Shown here piece by piece: positions 46,244 through 54,909 of a DNA stretch of 64,000 nt. Within the stretch, counting starts at the first letter, position 1. Every line of letters begins with the position of its first letter. This DNA comes from Planctomycetota bacterium (GTDB taxonomy: Bacteria; Planctomycetota; Phycisphaerae; Phycisphaerales; UBA1924), in the NCBI GenBank assembly GCA_018968885.1, contig JAGWZK010000009.1, forward strand, positions 59,036 through 123,035. The letters run 5' to 3'. A program made the translations under genes and the position numbers. The notes beneath the pieces are model-generated. The model was not told the DNA's origin. It made no database searches and worked only from the letters and a program-made list of their open reading frames with translations.

Positions 46244-47485
46244 TCATTTCTGCTTTGCCATCCACTTCTGAATCAACGCCCCAGCCACCTCATCACATAC
46301 TTTGGGCGTATCCCCAGCTGCGGCATTGGTCACCACCAGCACGCCGAACCCCTTCTCCGGTGCGATCCATGTCACGCAATACCACATGGTGTTGCTTCCG
46401 TTGTGCGTGAGCACATTCCCACCCCAAGGGCGCTTTGCAGTGCCCCATCCCCACGCATATTCGCGGCCTTCAGGGGGCGTGTGCGCCATATCAAACGCGG
46501 CACGCTTCATGATGCTGGGCTCACCATCTCCGCGTCGCAGATGCAATTGCAGATACTTGGCCCAATCACTCATCGTCATGTGGATGCGACCTGCAGGACT
46601 GATCCCCGGCGGATTGTCGGCGCCGGAGCCAACTTCGACAGCAGCCAATGAGCCGGTGAGTTTGGTCTTCACCCGATGCCCACGGGGCTGGTCGATCTTG
46701 CCGTCCTTTGCGGGTGTGCCGGGCGCGCCAAAGCCGTCGGTGGTGATGCCTGCGGGCTTGAAGATGCGTTCCTGCATCAACTCTTCCCACGACTTTCCCG
46801 ATCTCACTTCCGCGATGTGGCCAGCGATGGCAAAGGAACCGTTGGAATACTCAAACTGAGTGCCAGGTTCACTCTTGGGTCCCCACCCGAGCATCGTCTT
46901 GGTCAGGTCGGCTCGCTGCTCAACGAGTGAGCCATTCTGCTTCCACAGCCGGGCCCACAGTCCATCGCGCTGCAAGTCGCTGGGCACACCCGCCGTCATG
47001 GTGAGGAGTTGTGCCACTGTCACATTCAGATACTTCTCATCGATGGAATAGTTCTTGGGAAGTGCCTCAGACAGTGTCATCTCCGTACGCAGTTCACCCG
47101 CTTCCACCATCTGCGCGATCAGCGTTCCGGTCATCGACTTGGTGCAGCTGCCCAAGTGCCAGAGATCATCGATGGTGGCTTTCTCATCATGCCCGATGGC
47201 ACGCACACCAACAACACCGACCCACTCGATCTTGTCGCGGGAGAAGATCGCTCCGCCCAGTGCTGGCAACTTCCCCTTCTCGCGGAACTTCTCCAGCACC
47301 TCCGCGGCATCAACTGCCGCCATCACCGCAGGAGCGGCAGGTGAAACGGATGCCGCCACCACGGGCGACGCTGGCGGAGCCGTCAACGCGCCTGACGACA
47401 TTCCCGGCGTCGTGATCGCCAGCAGTCCAACAACCCACATCGCGGCGGATGAGTGCGTCAATTTCAGGCCTCCTGATGTCTGCAC
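46244..47485 (-). CDS. Serine hydrolase of the beta-lactamase class C / esterase family, exported
   Basis: A 413-residue protein with a hydrophobic N-terminal signal (about residues 12-31) and an Ala/Pro linker. The nucleophile motif S-x-x-K is SCTK (Ser113, Lys116), and the YxN motif is YSN in FEYSNGSFA. The third element, usually KTG or HTG, is HNGS here. The family covers beta-lactamases, D-Ala-D-Ala peptidases and esterases, and this set of motifs suits an esterase or peptidase rather than a proven beta-lactamase. It converges on smc and is followed upstream by pyrD on the same strand, 21 bases away. Confidence 0.85.
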   Translation of the reverse strand: MQTSGGLKLTHSSAAMWVVGLLAITTPGMSSGALTAPPASPVVAASVSPAAPAVMAAVDAAEVLEKFREKGKLPALGGAIFSRDKIEWVGVVGVRAIGHDEKATIDDLWHLGSCTKSMTGTLIAQMVEAGELRTEMTLSEALPKNYSIDEKYLNVTVAQLLTMTAGVPSDLQRDGLWARLWKQNGSLVEQRADLTKTMLGWGPKSEPGTQFEYSNGSFAIAGHIAEVRSGKSWEELMQERIFKPAGITTDGFGAPGTPAKDGKIDQPRGHRVKTKLTGSLAAVEVGSGADNPPGISPAGRIHMTMSDWAKYLQLHLRRGDGEPSIMKRAAFDMAHTPPEGREYAWGWGTAKRPWGGNVLTHNGSNTMWYCVTWIAPEKGFGVLVVTNAAAGDTPKVCDEVAGALIQKWMAKQK

Positions 47486-47506
47486 GTGAGCATGTTGGGA
47501 AACCGA

Positions 47507-48493
47507 CTACGCCAGTTTCACCGCACCGATCAATTCGGAAATGGAGGTTGCGCCCTGGGCGTGTACCCACTTCTGCAACCCCTTCACCACCGCCAAGGGT
47601 GAACGCGGATCGACAAACAGAGCGGTTCCCATTTCGACTGCGGTGGCACCTGCGAGGATGAACTCTGCGGCATCTTCCCAATGCAGCACGCCGCCAATGC
47701 CGATGAGGGGGGTGTGGGTGTCCTTGGCAAATCCGCGATAGACATCATGCACCAGTTTCACAGCGATGGGGTGGATTGCGGGACCGGAGAGGCCGCCGGT
47801 GATGTTGGAAAGTCGCGGCTTGCGGGTGTGGACATCGATTGCCATGGCGGGCATGGTGTTAGCCAGGCACACGGCGTCGGCGCCGGGGCGTTGATTAGGG
47901 CCTGCTGGTTGCGAGTTCACACCTGCACTATCGGGTTCGACGGCGGCGCGGGCGATGGGGACGATGCCGGGCCTTCCTGCGGCAATCGGGGAGAGCTTGA
48001 CGAAGAGTCGTGTTTTGGTCAGCACCGGCCGCACCGCACTGATCAACTCGGCCAGCAACTTGGGTTCGGAACCAAACTCCACCCCCAGATGCACATTGGG
48101 GCAGGAGACGTTCAGCTCAACCGCGCCGATCGCCTCGACGCTATCCATCGCCGCAGCAACCGTGACAAAATCTTCCACGCTGAACCCTGAGATCGACCCC
48201 ACCACTTTCGTCGGGACTGCCGCCACGCGAGGGGCCAGATCACGCATGAAGGCATCAACGCCCATGTTGGCAAGGCCCACGGCGTTCATCATCGCGCCGC
48301 GCGATTCGATGATGCGCCATGTCGCGTTGCCATCGCGGGGCTTGGCGGTGATCGACTTGGTGACGACCGCGCCGATCTTCTTTACGTCCAAAACATCACC
48401 CATCTCATCCAGATACCCAGCGGTGCCCGCGGCGAGCATGACGGGATTGCTCAAGTTCAGCCCGGCGAGATTGGTCGAAAGGGTTGTGTTCAT
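47507..48493 (-). CDS. pyrD: Dihydroorotate dehydrogenase, class 1
   Basis: A 328-residue flavoenzyme of pyrimidine synthesis that oxidises dihydroorotate to orotate. The active-site base is a cysteine, Cys131 in ELNVSCPN, which marks class 1 (class 2 uses Ser). Other family segments are LAAGTAGY, KSITAKPRDGN, ITGGLSGPAIHP and IGIGGVLHWEDAAEFILAGATAVEMGT. Class 1B enzymes partner with the iron-sulfur flavoprotein PyrK, which is not nearby. An insert of about 15 residues (EPDSAGVNSQPAGPNQRPGA) sits before the FMN loop. The ATG at 48493 is chosen because the longer frame adds 20 unlikely residues. Confidence 0.92.
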   Translation of the reverse strand: MNTTLSTNLAGLNLSNPVMLAAGTAGYLDEMGDVLDVKKIGAVVTKSITAKPRDGNATWRIIESRGAMMNAVGLANMGVDAFMRDLAPRVAAVPTKVVGSISGFSVEDFVTVAAAMDSVEAIGAVELNVSCPNVHLGVEFGSEPKLLAELISAVRPVLTKTRLFVKLSPIAAGRPGIVPIARAAVEPDSAGVNSQPAGPNQRPGADAVCLANTMPAMAIDVHTRKPRLSNITGGLSGPAIHPIAVKLVHDVYRGFAKDTHTPLIGIGGVLHWEDAAEFILAGATAVEMGTALFVDPRSPLAVVKGLQKWVHAQGATSISELIGAVKLA

Positions 48494-48598
48494 GCGATCG
48501 TGGCCCTGAGCATATGTTGCCGCATTCAGCCTTGCCCGATCGCGTTTTGGCAATCACTCCTTCTCGCCTCCTGGTCGCCTACCCCGTACCCTCCGTTT

Positions 48599-49831
48599 AT
48601 GCCCTCAACCATCGAATTCCGCCGCGCCACGCTTCCCAACGGCCTGGAAATCATCGCCGAAGTCGATCCGACTGCTCATTCGGTGGCAGCGGGTTTCTTC
48701 GTACGTACCGGTGCGCGGGATGAAATCACCAACCTGATGGGTGTCAGTCACTTTCTCGAACACATGATGTTCAAGGGCACCGCAACCATCGACGCCCACG
48801 AGCTCAACCGTCGTTTTGATGAAATGGGCGCCCGAAACAACGCGTACACCTCCAACGAACTCACCTGCTTTCACGCGCACATCCTGCCTGAGTTCATGGA
48901 TTCCGGGCTTCGCCTACTCGCCCAAATGATGCGTCCGGCCCTTCGCGTTTCTGACTTCACCACCGAAAAAAACGTCATTCTCGAAGAAATCGCCATGTAT
49001 AAGGACTCTCCTTTCTGGGTCTTGTACGAAGAAGCGATCGCCCGTCACTATGGCACGCACCCGATGTCGCACCGCGTCTTGGGAACCACAGACTCCATCC
49101 AAGCACTGGAACGCGATCAGATGGCCGAGTATTTCAACTCACGCTACAGCGCCGACAACACCTGCGTGGCCCTGGCTGGCAAGATCGACTTTGACGCGTG
49201 CGTTGCGGCGATCACAGAAGAGTGCGGCACCTGGCAGACCACGCGGCCGACCCGCAATACCGCTCGCCCCAATGTGGGCGGCGGACGATTTGAAATTCGC
49301 GATGCCAAGGTGAGCCGCGGCTATCTGATCGGGATCGCGTCAGCACCAGCAGTTGCTGATGACCAGAAGTATGCCGCGGCGATTCTGGCGCAGGTGCTGG
49401 GCGCGGCGGATAACAGCCGCCTGCACTGGGCCCTGGTCGAAGATGGCATCGCCGAGGATTGCCAAGCCGCCTTTGACGGGCACGATGGGTGCGGCGAGTA
49501 CTACGTGTATGCCAGTGGCGACCCCGAGAAGCTTCCCACCATCGAACGGGTGATTCACGAGCAGATCGCGGCTCTGGCTGATTCGCTTGAAGAACGCGAC
49601 CTTGAGCGTCTACGCAACAAGATCGCCACCGGCGCGACCATTGCCGGCGAGAAGCCCGAGGGACGCATGCAACGTCTGGGGCGGCACTGGACGGCACTGC
49701 GTGAGTATGCGACTCTGGATGAAGAAGTCCGCCGGATTACCAGCGTCACTCTTGATGACCTTCGCAAAGTGGCCCGGGCATTTCCAATGACGCCGGTCAC
49801 CTTGGGAACGCTGCTACCTGCCAGCGCGTGA
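48599..49831 (+). CDS. M16-family zinc peptidase (processing-peptidase type)
   Basis: A 410-residue protein with the inverted zinc motif HFLEH (His51, Glu54, His55) and the distal Glu of NVILEEIAMYKDSP. FMDEMGARNNAYTSNELTCF-like residues (FDEMGARNNAYTSNEL) follow the site. RGYLIGIASAP and SRLHWALVEDGIAEDC belong to the second, inactive-type half. It resembles the single-chain bacterial relatives of mitochondrial processing peptidase (PqqL/YmxG type), which digest short peptides. There is no signal peptide. It is divergent from pyrD and ends 8 bases before the convergent HDOD gene. Confidence 0.92.
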   Translation: MPSTIEFRRATLPNGLEIIAEVDPTAHSVAAGFFVRTGARDEITNLMGVSHFLEHMMFKGTATIDAHELNRRFDEMGARNNAYTSNELTCFHAHILPEFMDSGLRLLAQMMRPALRVSDFTTEKNVILEEIAMYKDSPFWVLYEEAIARHYGTHPMSHRVLGTTDSIQALERDQMAEYFNSRYSADNTCVALAGKIDFDACVAAITEECGTWQTTRPTRNTARPNVGGGRFEIRDAKVSRGYLIGIASAPAVADDQKYAAAILAQVLGAADNSRLHWALVEDGIAEDCQAAFDGHDGCGEYYVYASGDPEKLPTIERVIHEQIAALADSLEERDLERLRNKIATGATIAGEKPEGRMQRLGRHWTALREYATLDEEVRRITSVTLDDLRKVARAFPMTPVTLGTLLPASA

Positions 49832-49839
49832 CAGGAGAC

Positions 49840-51318
49840 CTACGCCGCCAGACCGAGGGCCTGGGCGCGAACGCTGTTTCCACCTGTGGCGCGAGCTCCC
49901 TGCAGGGCGGAGACTGCCGCCTTCACAAGCTGCTCAGGAGTTGATGAGTCACGATTGGTGGCCGCGACGCCGATGCTGGCGCTCATGGATTCAAACTGAC
50001 CATCCGCCGCACATTTAGGCCCTGCGGACGACGCGATGTCTTCACGAAAACGTTCGGCGATGGCAATAGCCAGCTCACTGCTGGCCCGAGGCATGACGAC
50101 GGCAAAGACATCCGTACTGGGGCGGCAAACCATGGCCTTCACCGGGGCAAAGTGCCTGCGAAGCATCACCGCAACATCGGCGATGTAATCATCACACGCT
50201 TCGATGCCGCACTTGTGCTGAACCGCGCGCCAGCGATCGAGCACGACGTACACCAAGGCCATGCCGGCATCATCCTGCAACTGCTGATACGAATCCTTTA
50301 CGCCCCTTTCGAATCCAACCCGACCTAAGAGGCCGGTCATCGGATCGGTATCGCCGGTGGTCACGACAATTGCTTCGATACCACGTTCGACGCCTGCGGC
50401 TTCTGCGGCAACAGTTGCACTCTGCTCTGAGGCCTTGGCGAGAATCGTTTCCGCATCGGCTGATGCACCGGTATCAAGCGCAAAGAGAGAGGCGAGTTCC
50501 TTAACGCCGGCGGCGGCACGCTTGACGGCGGCATCGATCTCGCCAGGAGTGAGATTGAACCAGTAAGATGCCTTGTCGTAGAGCTTGCGCATGGAGGGCG
50601 TGGGATCAGCATCGGTGAGCACGTCGTGAATGATGTTGCCGACGCCGACGCAACGGATCAGTTCGGCGCACTCCATCGGTGCTGCGGTGGGACGCTCGTG
50701 ATACTTGACTGGGAGAACCAATTCGCGAGGCAGTTTCCATCGCTCGGCAAGCATGGCGCCGATATCCGCGTGTTGAATCTCCAACGCAGACAATTCGGCC
50801 TGCACCAATCTGCGATGGTCGCCACCGGTTTCGGACATGATGCTGAGATACTCGTCGCCCAAGGCGCGATACATGGCCATGACGCCAACATCCTGCAGAA
50901 GACCACCAAGAAACGCTTCATCCATCTGCTTGATTTGGGCCGCTTCGGCAATGCACTTGGCACCGACAGCCGTGTACAGCCCGCGCCGCCAGTACGCAGC
51001 ATAGTCAAAGCCATCTGAGCTCTTTGACCCGATGGCAGAAACGAGGGAGAAACCAAGTGCCAACGTCTTCACCGGGCCCAGACCCAGCATCACAATGGCA
51101 GCGTGAATCGTCGAGCAGGGCTTGCGCAATCCGTAGAAACTTGAGTTCACGGTTCGGAGAATCTTGGCTGCCAGTCCCTGATCATTCTGAATCGTGCGCG
51201 CAAGCTCATCCATTTTGACCGCAGGGTTGCTGGTCAGATCAATCACCTTCAGAGCAACGGCGGGCAATGAGGGAAGCGTCGGACACTTCAACACCTTGTC
51301 AATGGTTTCGTTATTCAT
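49840..51318 (-). CDS. HDOD-domain protein with degenerate GGDEF domain
   Basis: A 492-residue signalling protein. The N-terminal HDOD domain spans about residues 10-210 (LPSLPAVALKVIDL, QNDQGLAAKILRTVNSSFYG, AFLGGLLQDVGVMAMY). After a helical linker, a diguanylate-cyclase-like fold starts at DPMTGLLGRVGFERG (about 325). Its active-site loop reads RPSTDVFA (399-406) where an active enzyme has R.GGDEF, so it should not make cyclic-di-GMP. It may instead bind nucleotide or act as a sensor. HDOD proteins often regulate motility and stress signalling. The gene stands alone between the M16 peptidase and recO. Confidence 0.85.
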   Translation of the reverse strand: MNNETIDKVLKCPTLPSLPAVALKVIDLTSNPAVKMDELARTIQNDQGLAAKILRTVNSSFYGLRKPCSTIHAAIVMLGLGPVKTLALGFSLVSAIGSKSSDGFDYAAYWRRGLYTAVGAKCIAEAAQIKQMDEAFLGGLLQDVGVMAMYRALGDEYLSIMSETGGDHRRLVQAELSALEIQHADIGAMLAERWKLPRELVLPVKYHERPTAAPMECAELIRCVGVGNIIHDVLTDADPTPSMRKLYDKASYWFNLTPGEIDAAVKRAAAGVKELASLFALDTGASADAETILAKASEQSATVAAEAAGVERGIEAIVVTTGDTDPMTGLLGRVGFERGVKDSYQQLQDDAGMALVYVVLDRWRAVQHKCGIEACDDYIADVAVMLRRHFAPVKAMVCRPSTDVFAVVMPRASSELAIAIAERFREDIASSAGPKCAADGQFESMSASIGVAATNRDSSTPEQLVKAAVSALQGARATGGNSVRAQALGLAA

Positions 51319-51434
51319 GGCATGTCCGGATTTGGTGATGAGCTGACGATTGGTGCAGTGAGGACTCTCGTGCCCTCATCGACACCAAGCGAACAAAGGG
51401 GTATCGGCCACCACACCCCCCCTGTTCATGTCAT

Positions 51435-52187
51435 TCAGGCAGAAGCCGGGATTGCCATGGCATCCAAAACCGTTTGCAGGGCCGGGATCTCCGTTTCGAG
51501 CATCAAAGTCAGATAACTACCGAGCAATTTGGCCGCCCGTTCAGGTGATTCAACCTCATCACCACGCGCCAGGCCACGCAGTGCCTCCACCGTTTGCCAG
51601 CGCGTGCCCCACGCCTTGGCGTCTCGACCAAGCGTAAATCCACCTTCCGCAGGCAACAACCACACAGTCCCCTGTTCCAATTCGGGCCGCGACAGCGGTG
51701 AACCGCTCCGCACATCGTGATCCAGATTCAGGCGATACCCAAGATCTTCGGTCAATCTCCACAGGACTTGAGAAAGACTGTGCAGGGGCGGCACACCCCG
51801 CTCCATCTGCCGAAGCGCATCCACGACGGCTTCAAATGAACGAGGATGCGGATCTCCCTCCTGCATCGAGCGCTGCACCACATCCGCTATCGCCATGCCC
51901 ACGTTGAAACAGGCGAGCGATCGTCGCGGCATCACGAAATGTTCCCGCACATCCCAACTCGTCAACGTCGTCAGGGTTGAATCACCGCGCTGCTGCTTGA
52001 TGATCAGGCCAACTTCCCCCACGGTCAGCAACTCAATCCCTCCGCTGAACGCGGAATGCTCTCGCCGCGCACCTTTGGCGATTCCCCGCACCAAGCCGCG
52101 ATCGCGCGTGAAAATCGACACCGTCTGACTGGTCTCAGACCAATCCCAGTGCCGCACACACACGCCAAGATCAAAGACCGCAGGCAT
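51435..52187 (-). CDS. recO: DNA repair protein RecO
   Basis: A 250-residue protein with the RecO OB-fold N-terminus (FTRDRGLVRGIAKGARRE) and the helical C-terminal domain. RecO loads RecA onto SSB-coated single strands with RecR and RecF. The four-cysteine zinc finger present in many RecO proteins is missing (only two scattered Cys), as in the E. coli form. The gene is separated from the HDOD gene by a 116-base spacer and is divergent from the first dehydratase gene. Confidence 0.85.
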   Translation of the reverse strand: MPAVFDLGVCVRHWDWSETSQTVSIFTRDRGLVRGIAKGARREHSAFSGGIELLTVGEVGLIIKQQRGDSTLTTLTSWDVREHFVMPRRSLACFNVGMAIADVVQRSMQEGDPHPRSFEAVVDALRQMERGVPPLHSLSQVLWRLTEDLGYRLNLDHDVRSGSPLSRPELEQGTVWLLPAEGGFTLGRDAKAWGTRWQTVEALRGLARGDEVESPERAAKLLGSYLTLMLETEIPALQTVLDAMAIPASA

Positions 52188-52264
52188 TCAAGAAGAGTAA
52201 CCCGACCCGGCACGGGATTGGTAACGGCAGTTGACACCGGCATGCACGCTCCCTCTTATTCCCC

Positions 52265-52696
52265 ATGCATTTCTCGCTGGTTGATCGCATCCTCGAACAC
52301 GATCAAAGCCATCTCGTGGCCATCAAGCATGTTTCCAATGCCGAGGAGTATCTGCTCGACCACTTCCCCGGCTTTCCCGTCCTCCCCGGCGTCATGATGT
52401 TGGAAGCCATGGTGCAGGCCTCCCGCGCTTTTCACGCTCGCACTGCTGGCCCCACCCCGCTTCCCTTGGTCCTGGGCCGGGTTCGCGCCCTCAAATACGG
52501 CCGCTTCTGCAAGCCCGGATCGACCCTGCGCATCGAAACCTCTCCGGGCAAATCAGCCGCTGGCGAGTTCGATTTTCACTGCGAAATCCGCATCATTGAG
52601 CCCGAATCCCCCTTGCTCCCCACCGACCAACTCCCCATCGCCGCCAGCGGCAGAATCACCCTGCGCCCCTGCCGCGTGGCCGACTTTCCCGGCTGA
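52265..52696 (+). CDS. FabZ/FabA-like hydroxyacyl-ACP dehydratase
   Basis: A 143-residue hot-dog-fold protein. The catalytic region is HFPGFPVLPGVMMLEAMVQ, with the catalytic His and Glu of 3-hydroxyacyl-ACP dehydratases, and the AIKHVSNAEEYLLDHFP lead-in is typical. The central helix and the AIKHVS strand recur in the second dehydratase at 53186. With the acyl carrier protein gene between them this makes a small lipid-type cluster. The substrate is probably an acyl-ACP, but whether it serves ordinary fatty acids or a special lipid is not known. Confidence 0.88.
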   Translation: MHFSLVDRILEHDQSHLVAIKHVSNAEEYLLDHFPGFPVLPGVMMLEAMVQASRAFHARTAGPTPLPLVLGRVRALKYGRFCKPGSTLRIETSPGKSAAGEFDFHCEIRIIEPESPLLPTDQLPIAASGRITLRPCRVADFPG

Positions 52697-52774
52697 TCGA
52701 CCTATCATGCCCCGACCGGCTCCAAGTATGCATTGGAGGCCGCGCTCGTTTCACGTTCAGGGGAACCCCGATCC

Positions 52775-53158
52775 ATGACTCGCGATGAGATTTTTTCCAA
52801 GGTTCAGGCCGTCCTCGTCGATGCCCTCGCGGTCGATGAAGAAGACGTCACTCCCACTGCCACGCTGACAGGTGATCTGGGGGCCGAGTCCATCGATTTC
52901 CTCGACATCGTCTTCAAGATCGAGCAGGCCTTTGGTATCAAGATCGCTCAGGGCGAGCTTTTCCCCGATGGCTCGGCACAGTCCAGCTTTGTCAAAGACG
53001 GCAAGGTGCTTCCCGAAGGCATCGCGCGGCTGCGCGAGCGCCTTCCCCACGTGGATTTCAGCACCTTTGAGAAAGACCCCAGCGTGACCAAGGTAGGGTC
53101 GCTCTTCACAGTCGATTCCATCGTCACGTTTGTCGAGCGCAAACTCGCCGGCAAGTGA
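52775..53158 (+). CDS. Acyl carrier protein, elongated
   Basis: A 127-residue carrier protein, longer than the usual 75-90. The phosphopantetheine site is Ser39 in LGAESIDFLDIVF, corresponding to the DSLD motif of AcpP. The first helix (MTRDEIFSKVQAVLVDALAV) and the FVERKL end match ACP. An insert of about 45 residues (QGELFPDGSAQSSFVKDGKV through FEKDPSVTK) lies before the last helix. The start at 52775 is chosen to match the ACP N-terminus. Its position between two dehydratase genes suggests it is the dedicated carrier for them. Confidence 0.88.
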   Translation: MTRDEIFSKVQAVLVDALAVDEEDVTPTATLTGDLGAESIDFLDIVFKIEQAFGIKIAQGELFPDGSAQSSFVKDGKVLPEGIARLRERLPHVDFSTFEKDPSVTKVGSLFTVDSIVTFVERKLAGK

Positions 53159-53185
53159 TCTAGAAAGAACGAGGCCAACCGTCCC

Positions 53186-53719
53186 ATGCGCTGGATGTGG
53201 ATAGACCGCGTGGTTGAGCTTGTTCCCGGCCAAAAACTGGTCGCGATCAAACACGTCTCGCTCGCCGAAGAGCACCTCCACGATCACTTTCCCGCATCGG
53301 CGACTCATCCCCCACTCCCCATCATGCCTGCCTCCCTCATCATCGAGGGGATGGCACAGACCGCAGGCATCCTGGTTGGCCATGCCGAGAACTTTGCCGA
53401 AAAAGTCGTCCTCGCCAAGGTCAGCAAGGCCGAACTCAACACCGAAGCCCGCCCGGGCGACACATTGCGCTACACCGCCATCATCGAGAAGTTTGACCCC
53501 ATGGGCGCGAGCACCAAGGGAACGGTGGAATTGCTCAGCCCGATGCCAGGCGTCGCGGCGGCGACAATTGGATCCATCGACCTCATGTTCAGCCATCTCG
53601 ATCAGAACATGTCGGGCCTGGAATTTCCAGAACACAACTTTGTCTTCTCTGAGTCCTTCCGCACCCTGCTCCGCGGCAGCGGCATTGTGATGCCGGCGAA
53701 CACGAGTTCGCATGAGTAG
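53186..53719 (+). CDS. Second FabZ/FabA-like hydroxyacyl-ACP dehydratase
   Basis: A 177-residue hot-dog-fold protein whose opening, WIDRVVELVPGQKLVAIKHVS, parallels the first dehydratase. The active-site stretch is HDHFPASATHPPLPIMPASLIIEGMAQTAG, with an insert of about 7 residues between the His and the helix compared with FabZ, and the Glu in IIEGMAQ. LAKVSKAELNTEARPGDTLRY fits acyl-ACP binding. It follows the carrier protein gene by 27 bases. An independent dehydratase or a hydratase on a longer or branched chain is possible. Confidence 0.85.
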   Translation: MRWMWIDRVVELVPGQKLVAIKHVSLAEEHLHDHFPASATHPPLPIMPASLIIEGMAQTAGILVGHAENFAEKVVLAKVSKAELNTEARPGDTLRYTAIIEKFDPMGASTKGTVELLSPMPGVAAATIGSIDLMFSHLDQNMSGLEFPEHNFVFSESFRTLLRGSGIVMPANTSSHE

Positions 53720-53755
53720 TGCGTCTGTTCTGCCTCGTCTGGTTCTTAGAATTTC

Positions 53756-54205
53756 ATGACTCCCTCGCCGACCATCCTGATCGAACAAACCGGAATATCG
53801 GAATGCGGTCCATGCGAATGCTGCGGCAATTTGAGCATGCACGCCTGGGGTCTGGTCACGGTGGGTGGGTCAGCAACTGCCGCATATTTCGTGCACTGGA
53901 CGCAAGGCAATCCAGCAGACGGCGCGAGATTTGAAGTAGTCTTAGGTGATTGGAGTGAAGCAGCGACATCAGAAGACCGCATGGTCATCGCACTGGATTG
54001 TCGATGGATGCCGCCCGGGCCACAGTTCATGATCGTGGACGCGGATCCCAGTCCTTCCGCACCAATTCGAGACCTCGCGGCACATGCCCTTGCGCGCGAA
54101 ACAGTAGTGAACACGTCGATGGCAACATTAACGTTTGCAATTCTTGACGCAATCTGGCTGCAAGATCAGCGTCTTGCTGACTTTACCACACCGAGACAGT
54201 CGTAG
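53756..54205 (+). CDS. Small protein with CxxCxCC motif, function unknown
   Basis: A 149-residue protein with a cysteine cluster near the start, ECGPCECCGN, then YFVHWTQGN and ARFEVVLGDW. The ordered Trp/His-rich core and the cluster suggest a real, metal-binding or redox protein. I cannot name the family. It follows the dehydratase cluster by 36 bases on the same strand but has a different feel, so co-transcription is possible and joint function uncertain. Confidence 0.6.
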   Translation: MTPSPTILIEQTGISECGPCECCGNLSMHAWGLVTVGGSATAAYFVHWTQGNPADGARFEVVLGDWSEAATSEDRMVIALDCRWMPPGPQFMIVDADPSPSAPIRDLAAHALARETVVNTSMATLTFAILDAIWLQDQRLADFTTPRQS

Positions 54206-54233
54206 TCGGCGCTGCACATGATCTAGATGTGGC

Positions 54234-54794
54234 CTATCTCGTTTCACGCGATTTACTCGTGAATTTGCGCCATTGAGGCAGCACAAACAGATACACACCC
54301 GTTCCCCACAGCACGGCCAACAACACTCCCGACGGAAGAAACACCCAGCGTTTGGCCACTCCTCCAAACCACGATCCATCGTGCAGTGCTTCTATGACAT
54401 CGCTCCGCCGCGACGCCACTTGCAACACCTGCCCATCGGCGGCATCCACCTGCACTTCCATCCCATTCTCCGTCGAGACTTTCATGAGTCCATTTTCGGG
54501 CCTGATGTCCACGCGTGTGATGTCTCCCCACCCCGCCACGCTCACCTCCGGAATCGCCATGCAGACAGCGAGCAGTTGCTCCATGCACAGCCGCGGCGCA
54601 CCCCCACGGCCGCGCTGCTCAGCTGGCTGAATCCACTCAAAGTCCTTTTTTACCTGGAGCAACAGCCCGCTCAGTATCACCAGCATGATGGGGAGAGCAA
54701 TCCCCGCTGAAACCCAGTAATGCACCTTGCGACAAAGCACTTGTCCACGCATCAGAACTCTCACATACGCGGCGAATCTGGATCGAGCATCCAT
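54234..54794 (-). CDS. PepSY-type membrane protein
   Basis: A 186-residue protein with an N-terminal transmembrane segment (about 26-48, WVSAGIALPIMLVILSGLLLQVKKDF), a PepSY-like periplasmic domain (ITRVDIRPENGLMKVSTENGMEVQVDAADG) and a C-terminal transmembrane segment (about 152-173). HDGSWFGGVAKRWVF is the usual lead-in to the second segment. PepSY/PiuB-type proteins assist metal or reductase systems at the membrane; the specific role here is not evident. It is isolated, with no siderophore or reductase gene beside it. Confidence 0.75.
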   Translation of the reverse strand: MDARSRFAAYVRVLMRGQVLCRKVHYWVSAGIALPIMLVILSGLLLQVKKDFEWIQPAEQRGRGGAPRLCMEQLLAVCMAIPEVSVAGWGDITRVDIRPENGLMKVSTENGMEVQVDAADGQVLQVASRRSDVIEALHDGSWFGGVAKRWVFLPSGVLLAVLWGTGVYLFVLPQWRKFTSKSRETR

Positions 54795-54909
54795 TCGCCA
54801 TCGAACCTCAAGATAACAGATTCACTGATTGTGATTTGAACACGACATAGCGATTGCTAGCCTGCATCGCTTGTCACTCGCGGAATGGCGTCGTCGCACT
54901 TTCTGCGAA

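Noticed and set aside
46244..47485. Beta-lactamase resistance gene
   Set aside because: The SxxK and YxN motifs fit the wider serine hydrolase family, but the third motif is HNGS and not KTG, so antibiotic hydrolysis is not supported.
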